From an uncultured Butyrivibrio sp. (lineage in GTDB: Bacteria; Bacillota; Clostridia; Lachnospirales; Lachnospiraceae): a stretch of DNA of 49,648 nucleotides. Position 1 is the first letter of the stretch, and each line of letters begins with the position of its first letter. The position numbers were made by a program, and so were the translations under genes. The notes below the pieces were generated by a model. It had not been told where the DNA came from. It searched no databases and was given only the letters and a program-made list of their open reading frames with translations. The stretch covers positions 56,336 to 105,983 of the forward strand of contig CAJTON010000005.1 in NCBI GenBank assembly GCA_910577605.1, read 5' to 3'. This document shows, in pieces, positions 1 through 8,695 of this stretch.

Positions 1-58
1 TAAGGGATACCGCGAGCGCGCCCGCGATAATGCAGGCGAGTAATTTTGTTTTTCTCAA
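1..58 (-). CDS. secreted or lipoprotein gene, 5' end only
   Basis: Only the first 19 codons lie in the window; the gene runs off the left edge. Translation from a TTG at 56-58 gives MRKTKLLACIIAGALAVSL, a basic N-terminus followed by a hydrophobic stretch, which is the start of a signal peptide. A strong AGGAGG sits 7 nt before the TTG, and no ATG fits. It follows the permease at 90-1106 by 31 bp in the same direction. In loci of this kind the next gene is often the solute-binding protein, but a glycosidase or another DUF protein would fit equally well, so the function is unknown. Confidence 0.6.
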   Translation of the reverse strand, partial: MRKTKLLACIIAGALAVSL

Positions 59-89
59 AGTCTTTCCTCCTCTTCAACTTTGTTCGGAT

Positions 90-1106
90 TTAACCAACGA
101 TTCCGCTTCGTTCAACGCCTTCTACAAACCGTTTCTGAAGTATAAGGTAAATGATTACGATAGGTATCATCATCAAGACGATTCCGGCATTCAGATACAG
201 CTGCTGAATCGACCTATCCAACACCTTATACTGATTAGCGATCGTAGCGGTGAGAGTACTGATCTTTTTACTCAGCACTATGTCAGGGCTGATCTGGAAA
301 AGGTTCGCATAGAAGGTATCATTGTACTGCCATACGAGCGAAAATACCGCTACGGTGATGACAGAAGGCATGGCGTTTACGAGCATGATCCTGAAATAAG
401 TATACCACACTCCAGCGCCGTCAACAAAGGCCGCCTCCTCAATTTCTTTCGGAAGGCCTCTGAAGAACTGATTAAATATATATATGTACAGTCCTGACCT
501 TAACCCGCACGCAAAAACCGTCATTATGAACATAGGGATGGGTGTTCCCATCAAATTCACGGCATTGCCGTTGTTAAAAAGTTTAACAAGTCCGAGCGGA
601 TTAAAGTTTCGGAATGTCATATACAAGGGTAACATTATTGAGTGCGACGGAATGACGATCATAAGCACTACGCACCCAAACAAAATATTTTTGCCGGGAA
701 AACTGAACCGGGCAAATCCATAACCCACCATAGAACACATAAATACCTGAATGACCATAAGCGCTATGGTATACGCCAGGTCTTTTGCCATCGTGGGGAA
801 ATAATCCACGCATTCGATAACCGTCTTGTAGCGTTCAAGAGTCGGATTCGTCGGAATCAAATAAACCATCGGGTTATATGAATCGCTGTTTGACATAAAC
901 GACTTGACGACAATACCGATTATCGGCGCCAGTATGACATAGCAGATACCGATTATGATAAGCGCCTGCATAAGACCCAGCCCAAACGACTTGGAACTTC
1001 TTATCATCGCGCTTGCGCTGTTCTTTGTCTTGGGATCATTCTTTATGGCGTGAAGCTTTTCTTTCAATGTCAATTTTTTGGTTTCCTGATTTGCAATATC
1101 ACTCAT
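90..1106 (-). CDS. carbohydrate ABC transporter permease (MalG type)
   Basis: Inner-membrane subunit of a sugar importer, 338 residues. Six hydrophobic segments are visible (about 47-68, 108-130, 142-162, 190-210, 245-262 and 308-326). The cytoplasmic EAA loop that contacts the ATPase lies at about 223-247 (EEAAFVDGAG). The N-terminal cytoplasmic tail of about 45 residues is long for the family. AAGGAG lies 8 nt before the ATG. It is the partner of the permease at 1128-2051. No ATPase gene is present in the operon, so the pair probably uses a shared MsmK-like ATPase encoded elsewhere, as is common in Firmicutes. The substrate is inferred from the GH26 gene to be manno-oligosaccharide. Confidence 0.9.
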   Translation of the reverse strand: MSDIANQETKKLTLKEKLHAIKNDPKTKNSASAMIRSSKSFGLGLMQALIIIGICYVILAPIIGIVVKSFMSNSDSYNPMVYLIPTNPTLERYKTVIECVDYFPTMAKDLAYTIALMVIQVFMCSMVGYGFARFSFPGKNILFGCVVLMIVIPSHSIMLPLYMTFRNFNPLGLVKLFNNGNAVNLMGTPIPMFIMTVFACGLRSGLYIYIFNQFFRGLPKEIEEAAFVDGAGVWYTYFRIMLVNAMPSVITVAVFSLVWQYNDTFYANLFQISPDIVLSKKISTLTATIANQYKVLDRSIQQLYLNAGIVLMMIPIVIIYLILQKRFVEGVERSGIVG

Positions 1107-1127
1107 TCTGATGCTCCTTTCGCCATA

Positions 1128-2051
1128 TTAGTTGTAATAGAAGGTTCTCTTCTGGATGATAGCGACTACCAAAAACAGGATCGCGCATACGATCACGGTA
1201 GACACCATACTCATCGCGGAACCTAGTCCGTAATCAAAATTGTCAAATGTTGTATTATACGCCAGCTCTATTATCTCGCTGTCCGCAAATTTATCGACCA
1301 CCGTATAGACAAAGTTGGTTATGATGTGCGGCATAACCATCGGGAACGTTACCTTCCAGAAGGTTTCGTACGCCGTCGCGCCTTCGATCTTAGCAACCTC
1401 ATACATGGAGCCGGGTATCGACTGCAGCGCCGCAATGAAAATTATCAGCTGCACGCCGGACGCGGAAATGATCTCGGTAACTCTCGTAACAGCCCCGACG
1501 ACATAATCAAGCACCTTATCCGGTATCGAAAGGTTCTTGAACAGGTCAATAAAATATTCGATACTGACGCTTGCCGCCGCAGCAGCATCCGATATTTCTC
1601 CGGCGCTCGTATTTATTCCGTCGTTCATCATGGTACGGGCAAGCTCCAAAGCATCCGTTATAGCTCCCGCTCCCATAATTACCGGAATAAAGAATATGGC
1701 TCTTACAATACCTCTGCCCTTGAATTTCTTGTTGAGCAGTATCGCCATAAACAAGCTGAAAAATATTATCAAGGGTACGTCTATAAGCATATTGCCCAAA
1801 GAACTCGTAAGCACCTGCTTAAAGCTTCCGTGTACCCTGAACGCGTATATATAGTTATCAAATCCGACCCAGTCAAGGGTGTATCCGCCGGTAGCCGGAA
1901 CGGTAAGCGTATTCAGTGAGAACTGGATGTTCTGAACCAGTCCCCTAGCATAGAACACGATAAATCCGATAAGCCACGGCAGTATAAACAAGAAGCCCTT
2001 AAAATTTCTTTTCTGTATCAGTGACATTCCGTGTTTTTTCTTTCTTTTCAT
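1128..2051 (-). CDS. carbohydrate ABC transporter permease (MalF/UgpA type)
   Basis: 307-residue inner-membrane permease. A basic N-terminus precedes the first membrane helix (about 19-36); further helices are at about 85-105, 115-132, 195-212 and 280-300. The EAA loop is at about 218-243 (YEVAKIEGATAYETFWKVTF). Its ATG shares one base with the TAA of the DUF5696 gene (TAATG at 2049-2053), which implies translational coupling; GGAGGT lies 9 nt upstream. It forms a heterodimer with the product of 90-1106. The Ala/Ser-rich insertion at about 148-162 before the EAA loop is unusual in length. Confidence 0.9.
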   Translation of the reverse strand: MKRKKKHGMSLIQKRNFKGFLFILPWLIGFIVFYARGLVQNIQFSLNTLTVPATGGYTLDWVGFDNYIYAFRVHGSFKQVLTSSLGNMLIDVPLIIFFSLFMAILLNKKFKGRGIVRAIFFIPVIMGAGAITDALELARTMMNDGINTSAGEISDAAAAASVSIEYFIDLFKNLSIPDKVLDYVVGAVTRVTEIISASGVQLIIFIAALQSIPGSMYEVAKIEGATAYETFWKVTFPMVMPHIITNFVYTVVDKFADSEIIELAYNTTFDNFDYGLGSAMSMVSTVIVCAILFLVVAIIQKRTFYYN

Positions 2052-4675
2052 TATTCAGCCACCTCCACAAAGAAATTTTCAGCGGAAACCGTAATTCCGT
2101 CAACCGTTACATCTTTATTGGTGTAATTGACGTATATGACCGCTCCGTTGCTGTATGTTATTTTCTTAACGCCCTCCTGGACGATCTCATGCTCCGTTAT
2201 GTTTTCACCGGAAACCTTGCCGAGAGCGGAATTGACCGTATTGTACATCTCCACGGCGTCGTCGCTCCAGTTCGTATACTTGGTAGCATAGAATTTGTTG
2301 AGCGCCGTATCCTTCATCTCATACGCGCTTTCCCATGTGAAAATATAATGAGGCGAAGCGCCGTACTCGATCATTCTGAGCGTGATCTCATTCATGTTGG
2401 CTGCGTCATGGTAGTTGAGCTGCTTACCCGCATAATTGATATATCCGTGAATTATCATCTCATAAAGAGGTATCTCCTCGTCAATTATGCTGAAGCTGTT
2501 GTGCGATATAGGCGCGTTGAGGATATGGTCCGCATACGCAAACGCATAAGCATTTCCGTCATTTACCATTATATCGCGTTCAAGACCGTTAAGCTTCTCA
2601 AACTGAGCCAGCACTACATCAAGCGCCTGTTCCCTGTCGATAACATTGGTTCTCTTTTTATCGGAATGAAGCTCATCACCCAAATCCCTGAGCGTGATTC
2701 CGTTAACGTCAATATCCTTCATATCGCCGATAAACCCGTCTATGTATCTTGGAAGGAATTTCGGAGACATCAGGTTCGTGATGTTCTCGTCGTATCCGAG
2801 CGAAGACGTCATTCTGTAATTGGTAAAGCCCAAAACTCCAAGCTGGGCGATGTACCCGCCGGCGTAATATCTTGAATTTTCACTGGAGTTCTTGTATCTT
2901 TTGGATATCTGAGTGACATTCTGGAACGGTACGTCAACAAAAAGCGTGCCGCCGTTTGCCTCCATCACGGAATTAAGTTCCTCAAGATCCTTTTTGCCTC
3001 CAAGCTTTCCCAGATTCGTTATCTTATCGTAAACATCCGCGTAATAACCGCCGTTGCTCCACCCCTGATAATTCATGACCTGATTTTTTATTCCCTTATC
3101 GTTAAGGTCAAGCGAGATCTGTTTTGCCTCATCATAGGTCGTCATGGCAAGCTGCCTGAGATACTGTACTCCTATAAAGCTTGCGGTCTCCTTCGCTCCT
3201 CCGATTATATCGTAGTAGAAAGGAATATCCCCGCTCTCGGTCCTGTCGGTGAATACGCCGTCCGCGACAAGTCTCTCCCTGTAATAATTAGCTACTCCCG
3301 AATATCCCGAATGCCCGTCGTCAAGCATCGTATATCTTACGGTGTAGTTCACGTCATACATATCGTTCTCAAGTATCGGAAGATCCGCCTCGTTACCTGT
3401 CGTACCGAACATGGACAGCAAGTCAAAGCCTCTTACAACGAAGGTGGTATTCATGTAGTTATAAGAATTATTCTTGCCTGACACGCCCGCCGTAAAGTAA
3501 GCCGTAGCCGCTCCGTCCTCTACCGTCATAAGAAGACCGCTGTCTCCTTCGCACATCGCGCAGAGCGGAAGCCTTGCGTTCTGTGTCGTTCCGAGCTGCG
3601 TATAGTTAGCCACAAGAGGATCAAGACCGTATATATACTGAGAATATACCGCGTCCGCGGTCTTGCCGTTATTGTAGTTTATCAGCGAACCGGAGCCGTT
3701 GGGAACAACGATATAACCGTCCTTGCTTGTTCCGGCTGCTCCGAAGTAGCTGAGAAGCTTTATGTTGTAAAGCTTTCCGCCGCCCTTTTCCTTTATTCCC
3801 TTAGCGGGAACGGATACGTTTATTCCGTCGTCCGCAAGTCTGTAATCAACCGGAATAACAAAGGACATTGTCTCGACCTCTTCTTCTCCGGCAAGCGCCA
3901 TCTGCTCTTCATAATCTTCCTCGGTCCAGCCGCCCTCGACCAGATGACCCTCTATTGATTCAATGATAACAAAACTGTTCTGAGCCTGCTCGTTGAGCTT
4001 ATACATTCCTCTTTCTTCGTCAAACGCCGAATAACGCATTGTCAGAGACTTTGCTTTGGCGCTGCTGAGATTAGCGCACACCTCATCGAGCTTTTCTTTA
4101 GTTATATACTTCGGAACTATTCCTGTCGATACCTGTGAGAAATCACCGATAGTATAAATGTATCTGATTCCGTTTTCGATGGCCTGAACCTCAAAGCGTT
4201 CGTCTTTTACCGACTTGCTGTAGCAGTCATACGTACCTAAATTTCTTGAAGTATTGTAGTAGTCGATAATAAGCGGAGACTTAAGATTATTCTTGTTTGT
4301 CTCATTCGCAATCGGATCCTCTTCCACATCCTGCGGAATCGAGTAAGTGGTTTTTCCGTTCCTTTTGTCGTAAACCGCAACATTAGTCGTTTTGGTATCG
4401 GTGTACAGCTTAAGAATATCGTTCTCCGCTACCAGTACCATTCCCTCCACGTCCGATTTGGTTTCGGACTTTGCGGTAAATTCCGTTCCCTCCTCATACT
4501 CGTAAGATGAGAGGAATTTCTTATACGCGTCGTAATTTTTATAGTGCACCGTATTGTATATCACAACCGAAGCTATTATAACGACCGCAATCCCAAGCAC
4601 CGACAGGATTATTTTGTGAGGAAGCCCGAACTGATGAACCGTTTTTTTACTTTTTCCTTTTTTTGAAAAACTCAT
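2051..4675 (-). CDS. DUF5696-family membrane-anchored protein
   Basis: 874 residues. A basic cytoplasmic N-terminus (residues 1-20) is followed by one membrane helix (about 21-40), and the rest is predicted to lie outside the cell. I recognise the sequence as a DUF5696-type protein, a family repeatedly found in Firmicute sugar-transport operons and without established function. The second half (about 480-800) has a run of conserved aromatic and acidic positions resembling a TIM-barrel glycosidase, for example MNYQGWSNGGYY and DELHSDKKR, but I cannot assign catalytic residues. The gene lies between the Yip1 gene and a permease pair, with an 11-bp gap and a one-base overlap, so it is co-expressed with them. 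It may be a surface glycan-handling component; this is inference. Confidence 0.75.
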   Translation of the reverse strand: MSFSKKGKSKKTVHQFGLPHKIILSVLGIAVVIIASVVIYNTVHYKNYDAYKKFLSSYEYEEGTEFTAKSETKSDVEGMVLVAENDILKLYTDTKTTNVAVYDKRNGKTTYSIPQDVEEDPIANETNKNNLKSPLIIDYYNTSRNLGTYDCYSKSVKDERFEVQAIENGIRYIYTIGDFSQVSTGIVPKYITKEKLDEVCANLSSAKAKSLTMRYSAFDEERGMYKLNEQAQNSFVIIESIEGHLVEGGWTEEDYEEQMALAGEEEVETMSFVIPVDYRLADDGINVSVPAKGIKEKGGGKLYNIKLLSYFGAAGTSKDGYIVVPNGSGSLINYNNGKTADAVYSQYIYGLDPLVANYTQLGTTQNARLPLCAMCEGDSGLLMTVEDGAATAYFTAGVSGKNNSYNYMNTTFVVRGFDLLSMFGTTGNEADLPILENDMYDVNYTVRYTMLDDGHSGYSGVANYYRERLVADGVFTDRTESGDIPFYYDIIGGAKETASFIGVQYLRQLAMTTYDEAKQISLDLNDKGIKNQVMNYQGWSNGGYYADVYDKITNLGKLGGKKDLEELNSVMEANGGTLFVDVPFQNVTQISKRYKNSSENSRYYAGGYIAQLGVLGFTNYRMTSSLGYDENITNLMSPKFLPRYIDGFIGDMKDIDVNGITLRDLGDELHSDKKRTNVIDREQALDVVLAQFEKLNGLERDIMVNDGNAYAFAYADHILNAPISHNSFSIIDEEIPLYEMIIHGYINYAGKQLNYHDAANMNEITLRMIEYGASPHYIFTWESAYEMKDTALNKFYATKYTNWSDDAVEMYNTVNSALGKVSGENITEHEIVQEGVKKITYSNGAVIYVNYTNKDVTVDGITVSAENFFVEVAE

Positions 4676-4686
4676 TTCCGACCTCC

Positions 4687-5322
4687 TTACGTTCTGAATA
4701 CCAGTTCCAGATAAATGCTTCGGATGAAGTTAATTACCTGACCGATCAAGTTGAACAACAAAAGGGCAACAAAGATGATTATAAGCATGGCTACGAAAGT
4801 CAGCACCAACGTCATCAGTGTTTTTCCCAGCGTATAATTATGTATCTGCATGATTCCCATAAGTATGAGTATCACGGCATACGCGATTCCGATTCCCATA
4901 ATTATACCGTAAAACGCCTGCTCGTTATCGGCTATTATCTGACTTACAAATGTGGCAAGCGTAATGCCTATCGTCGCCGGAGTAAGGCCATAGCCAACGG
5001 CTATTATTATGTCCTTGAATCTTCCTTCTCCGCTCATAAGACATGTGATCGACCAGTTTCCCACACATATAAGCAGGAACAGAACCGCCACACCCAAAAG
5101 CTCCGTAAGTGAATTTACAAGCCTCGGGTCCGTCTCGTTCACCACAAAGCTGGCGCACAGACGGTTCATTGAAAAGCTTAACGAGAAAAGGAAAACCATC
5201 AGCAGCGCTATTCCTACGCTTCCGTACTCCTTATGGCGTATCCAGTAAAAGCCGTCCGCCGGATGAGTCATGGTGTACCAGAAATAGCTCCACTTTTCCT
5301 TAGAAAACAGTTTAGCCAACAT
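4687..5322 (-). CDS. Yip1-domain polytopic membrane protein
   Basis: 211 residues with about five hydrophobic segments (36-60, 73-93, 107-130, 137-160 and 165-195) and the Yip1-like start LFSKEKWSYFWYTMTHPADG, ending in a WIRHKEYGS-type patch typical of bacterial Yip1 proteins. The ATG at 5320-5322 lies inside the last codons of the NHL gene (11-bp overlap) with GGAGG 5 nt upstream, so expression is coupled. Bacterial Yip1 proteins have no defined role. Placement between the NHL and DUF5696 genes in a transport operon suggests a membrane scaffold for that transporter. Confidence 0.75.
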   Translation of the reverse strand: MLAKLFSKEKWSYFWYTMTHPADGFYWIRHKEYGSVGIALLMVFLFSLSFSMNRLCASFVVNETDPRLVNSLTELLGVAVLFLLICVGNWSITCLMSGEGRFKDIIIAVGYGLTPATIGITLATFVSQIIADNEQAFYGIIMGIGIAYAVILILMGIMQIHNYTLGKTLMTLVLTFVAMLIIIFVALLLFNLIGQVINFIRSIYLELVFRT

Positions 5323-6820
5323 TCATACCTCCTTCCTCCGCCTTTTTCATTTTTTTCTTCTTCCTGATACGGAAGAATACTATTAATCCTACAATTACCA
5401 CCGCGAGAACCGAAAGTATAACGCTCAAATTTTCTTCAAGCAGCTGGTTCCTGTATCTTCTGAAAGCAATGGAATAATACTCTCTGTTCATTCCGAGTTT
5501 AAGATACTTCATGGCAAGCTTGTTTTCTCCGGCAGTAAGGTATGCCTTACCGATTCCGGTATTCGCAAGCTCATTGTTCTCGTCTAGCTTGAGGACTTCC
5601 CGCCATTTTTCAACGGCAAGAGTCTCGTCTCCGTCATATCTGAGCCCTATTGCTTCGTTTATGAGCTTTCCGTATTCGGTCTCCTCAAAAATAGTGATGG
5701 CTTCGTTGCTTGAGTCAAGAACCACGATCTTGCTGCCCATAGCCTCGATTCCGGCAGGAACCTTGAATGTTCCGATCTGTGTTCCGAGTCCTCCGAATAT
5801 ATACAGAAGATTTCCCTCGTGGTCGTAAGTGAATACCCTTCCTCTCTTGCGGTCAAGCATCGAATACATTCCCTTGCCTCTGTATACGACGTCCGTCATC
5901 TGCGACGCGCCGGCATATGTACTGCTGCCCTGTATCCACAGATCGCCGCCTACGTTTTTATTCTCGCCCTTCTTTATAACGTCCTCGCCTCTGGGGTTAA
6001 GTCTTCTGACCGCCTGAACGCCGTCCGCGTCAACGTTGGTCGCGTAAATAAATCCGTCCGTGTCTATGTCTATTCCCGTAAACTCCGTAGGGATATACAA
6101 TCTCTGTTTCTTTCGCTCTTCCTTGGTCGCGATCCTCTTCCAGAACTTCTCCCACGCGGAAAGCTTTACGCTGATGGTTCCGAAGAATCCTGAAAAGTTT
6201 CCGTCAGTCTCAAATACCATGATGCCTTCAAACATGTTCTGCGCTATACAGTATATACGGTCGGCATAATCGACCGTTACCTTGAGAGGCGTGAACACAT
6301 AATCAGGCTCAAGGCTCTGCGAAACGGGATTGTCTACTATTCTCACCAAATCCCCGTTTTTCTCAAGCACAACGATCCTTCTGTTCTGCGAGTCCGCAAC
6401 GTATATCTGTCCTTTCTCCGATACGCACACGCCGTAAGGAGCGTTGAAGGTATCCTGCTTACCGTCGTTGTCAAAGGAGGTGATTATATTTATAACCTCT
6501 GTCATATCGCTGTTGAATACAACGATACGGTTGTTTCCGGTATCGGCGACATAAAAGTTCTCGTCCTCCATCGAACGGCATATGTCCTGAGGCGATACAA
6601 ACTTGCCTATGGGCTCGCCGTTGTATGTAAGTCCTACGCCCGTAATGGACTTGGACGGAGAATAAGCGGAGGGAGTGTAGATCGCGTCCTCTCTGAAATT
6701 GTAATTGTATGTATCATATGGTTCGTCACCCGCAAGCGTAAGCGCCGCGGTGCTTCCTATCACCATAGTGCATACCAGCGCAAAAATCACTGCCCTGCTG
6801 AATATTTTTATATGTTTCAT
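5312..6820 (-). CDS. NHL-repeat beta-propeller protein with TPR-like stalk and C-terminal membrane anchor
   Basis: 502 residues. A signal peptide (about 1-30) precedes at least four NHL-type blades between 60 and 380; clear copies are NFYVADTGNNRIVVFN and QIYVADSQNRRIVVLE. A short TPR-like helical region follows (about 388-455, with RYDGDETLAVEKWREVLKLD), then a membrane helix (about 460-482) and a Lys-rich tail. The topology implies an extracytoplasmic propeller tethered to the membrane. It overlaps the Yip1 gene and follows the permease gene by 13 bp. The propeller probably binds a protein or glycan partner of the transporter; no enzymatic motif was seen. Confidence 0.8.
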   Translation of the reverse strand: MKHIKIFSRAVIFALVCTMVIGSTAALTLAGDEPYDTYNYNFREDAIYTPSAYSPSKSITGVGLTYNGEPIGKFVSPQDICRSMEDENFYVADTGNNRIVVFNSDMTEVINIITSFDNDGKQDTFNAPYGVCVSEKGQIYVADSQNRRIVVLEKNGDLVRIVDNPVSQSLEPDYVFTPLKVTVDYADRIYCIAQNMFEGIMVFETDGNFSGFFGTISVKLSAWEKFWKRIATKEERKKQRLYIPTEFTGIDIDTDGFIYATNVDADGVQAVRRLNPRGEDVIKKGENKNVGGDLWIQGSSTYAGASQMTDVVYRGKGMYSMLDRKRGRVFTYDHEGNLLYIFGGLGTQIGTFKVPAGIEAMGSKIVVLDSSNEAITIFEETEYGKLINEAIGLRYDGDETLAVEKWREVLKLDENNELANTGIGKAYLTAGENKLAMKYLKLGMNREYYSIAFRRYRNQLLEENLSVILSVLAVVIVGLIVFFRIRKKKKMKKAEEGGMNVG

Positions 6821-6833
6821 CTTCGCCCCTCCT

Positions 6834-7727
6834 TTAATCCTTCATACCTGAGGTCGTCATGGTCTCAAGTACGTTGCTTTGGCAAATCAGGAAAAAGATA
6901 ATGGGAACAGCCGCGATAATAAAGGTTACCGCCGCAGCCGCGCCGGCTCTGGCAGTACCGCCCGCCGTTATCTGCTGAAGTGCATACTGTAAGGGTTTCA
7001 GCTCCTCGTTGCGGAGGAAAAGGCTTCCGGTGTTTCCCCACATCTGCTGGAACTGGAATATAGCCAACGTCAGCCACGCGGGTTTGACATTCGGCATTAT
7101 TATCTTCCAGAAGACTTTCCATTCCGAAGCGCCGTCAAGTCTCGCCGATTCCATAAGCGAATCCGGAAGCTGTTCCATAAACTGCTTCATAAGGTAAAGT
7201 CCCATACCAAACGAGAATGCCGGAAGTATCAGAGCGAAATATGTATTGTTGATATGCAGCCAGCTTATTATCAGATACTGCGGTATCTGCGTAACCGTCC
7301 ATGAGAACATCATCGACAGCACTACCATCTCCGACAGCACTTTCTTACCGGGGAAATCATGTTTTGCAAGCGGATATGCCGCAAGCGACGCGCATATAAC
7401 GTGACCTACCATGCCTCCGCCCGTAATGATTATCGTGTTAAGTATGTATCTTGAGAAAGGAACCCACGAAGTGTTCATAAGCACGAACAAATCGGAGAAG
7501 TTCTCAAGCGTCGGGTTGCGCACGAAAATCTTCGGAGGGAACTGATACAACTCGTCGAGCGGTTTCAAAGCGTTGTTGACGATCATTACGAGAGGAAGCA
7601 CCATGAATACTCCGCATATTATCATCAGCAAAAACAACAGTGAATTGCCCGCCATTGAACGGTTGAGCTTTTTCTGCCTCTTACGGTAGCGTATTTTTCT
7701 GCCGTCTTCGGATATTGTTTTTTTCAT
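6834..7727 (-). CDS. carbohydrate ABC transporter permease (MalG/YtcP type)
   Basis: 297-residue permease with about six membrane helices (30-50, 95-118, 130-150, 160-180, 205-225 and 262-282) and an EAA loop at about 190-215 (LMESARLDGASEWKVFWKII). The start codon forms an ATGA overlap with the stop of the preceding permease gene, the usual coupling for permease pairs. Together with 7724-8677 and the large binding protein 8696-11689 it makes a complete importer apart from the ATPase. The clade resembles permeases of polysaccharide-fragment importers found beside YesL and DUF5696 proteins. Confidence 0.9.
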   Translation of the reverse strand: MKKTISEDGRKIRYRKRQKKLNRSMAGNSLLFLLMIICGVFMVLPLVMIVNNALKPLDELYQFPPKIFVRNPTLENFSDLFVLMNTSWVPFSRYILNTIIITGGGMVGHVICASLAAYPLAKHDFPGKKVLSEMVVLSMMFSWTVTQIPQYLIISWLHINNTYFALILPAFSFGMGLYLMKQFMEQLPDSLMESARLDGASEWKVFWKIIMPNVKPAWLTLAIFQFQQMWGNTGSLFLRNEELKPLQYALQQITAGGTARAGAAAAVTFIIAAVPIIFFLICQSNVLETMTTSGMKD

Positions 7728-8677
7728 TGGCCGACCCTCCTCAATACCCTTTGTACTAGTTTATTCGTACCGATCATAAGCAAAAACAGTATCGTCGCTA
7801 TGGCTGACGCGTAACCCATTTCCATTCGGCCTCCGGAACCGTAGTCCAGAAGGTGCGTTACGACCGTCGCGCCCGCGTAGTTGATAGAAGGGTTTCCGGC
7901 AAGCTGTATGGATATATCCGCAACCGCGAACGACTGCGTTATCTGCATTACGGCGCCGAACATAAGCTGAGGCTTCATCGCGGGAAGCGTTACATACCAA
8001 AGCTCCTGCCATCTGTTCTTGACTCCGTCAAGCGCCGCCGCCTCATAAAGGCTCTTATCAACCGTCTGCAAGCCGGCGATAAACGAGAGGAAGCCAGTTC
8101 CCAAAGACAGCCACAGCTGCACTATGATAAGCATCGGCAGAATATATTTCTCCGTCTTCATCCATAGGATCGCCTCATCTATTATGCCTAACTTCATCAG
8201 AATACCGTTGAGGTATCCGTAACGGTCTCCGGTAAGGATAAGGTTCCATACCATATACGCGTTTCCGCAAATACTGGGCGCATAGAAAATAAGTGTGAGG
8301 AAAGCTCTCAGCTTACCCGAAAACTCATTGATGATCCATGCGAAAAGCAGGCACAGCATATAGCTGACAGGTCCGGTTATTACCGCGAAAAGCAACGTAT
8401 TCTTAAGAGATATCATAAAGATATCGTCGTCGAGAAACAGCTTTATGTAGTTCTTCCAGCCTATGAATGTAGGCGGCTCCAGCATGTTGAAGTATGTGAA
8501 ACTCAGCACTATGGAGATCACAACCGGAAGAATCGTAAACAATGCGAAAAGTATGAAATACGGGGCGAGCATCGCATATGAAGCGCGACCTTTTTTCAGT
8601 CTGTAGCTGAACTTTCTCTGCTTTGAAGCAAGCTCATCCAATTCAAACTCTCCGACTTTAACTGCTTTTTTAGCCAT
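7724..8677 (-). CDS. carbohydrate ABC transporter permease (MalF type)
   Basis: 317 residues. A cytoplasmic N-terminus of about 32 residues precedes helix 1 (about 33-55). The EAA loop is at about 215-240 (SLYEAAALDGVKNRWQELWY), followed by the C-terminal helices. GGAGG lies just upstream of the ATG. The gene is 18 bp downstream of the fused solute-binding protein gene and overlaps the next permease by 4 bp. It is the first permease of the second importer in this locus; having two permease pairs in one operon suggests two oligosaccharide sizes or two decorated forms are taken up. Confidence 0.9.
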   Translation of the reverse strand: MAKKAVKVGEFELDELASKQRKFSYRLKKGRASYAMLAPYFILFALFTILPVVISIVLSFTYFNMLEPPTFIGWKNYIKLFLDDDIFMISLKNTLLFAVITGPVSYMLCLLFAWIINEFSGKLRAFLTLIFYAPSICGNAYMVWNLILTGDRYGYLNGILMKLGIIDEAILWMKTEKYILPMLIIVQLWLSLGTGFLSFIAGLQTVDKSLYEAAALDGVKNRWQELWYVTLPAMKPQLMFGAVMQITQSFAVADISIQLAGNPSINYAGATVVTHLLDYGSGGRMEMGYASAIATILFLLMIGTNKLVQRVLRRVGQ

Positions 8678-8695
8678 TATATCCCTCCTCCTTTC

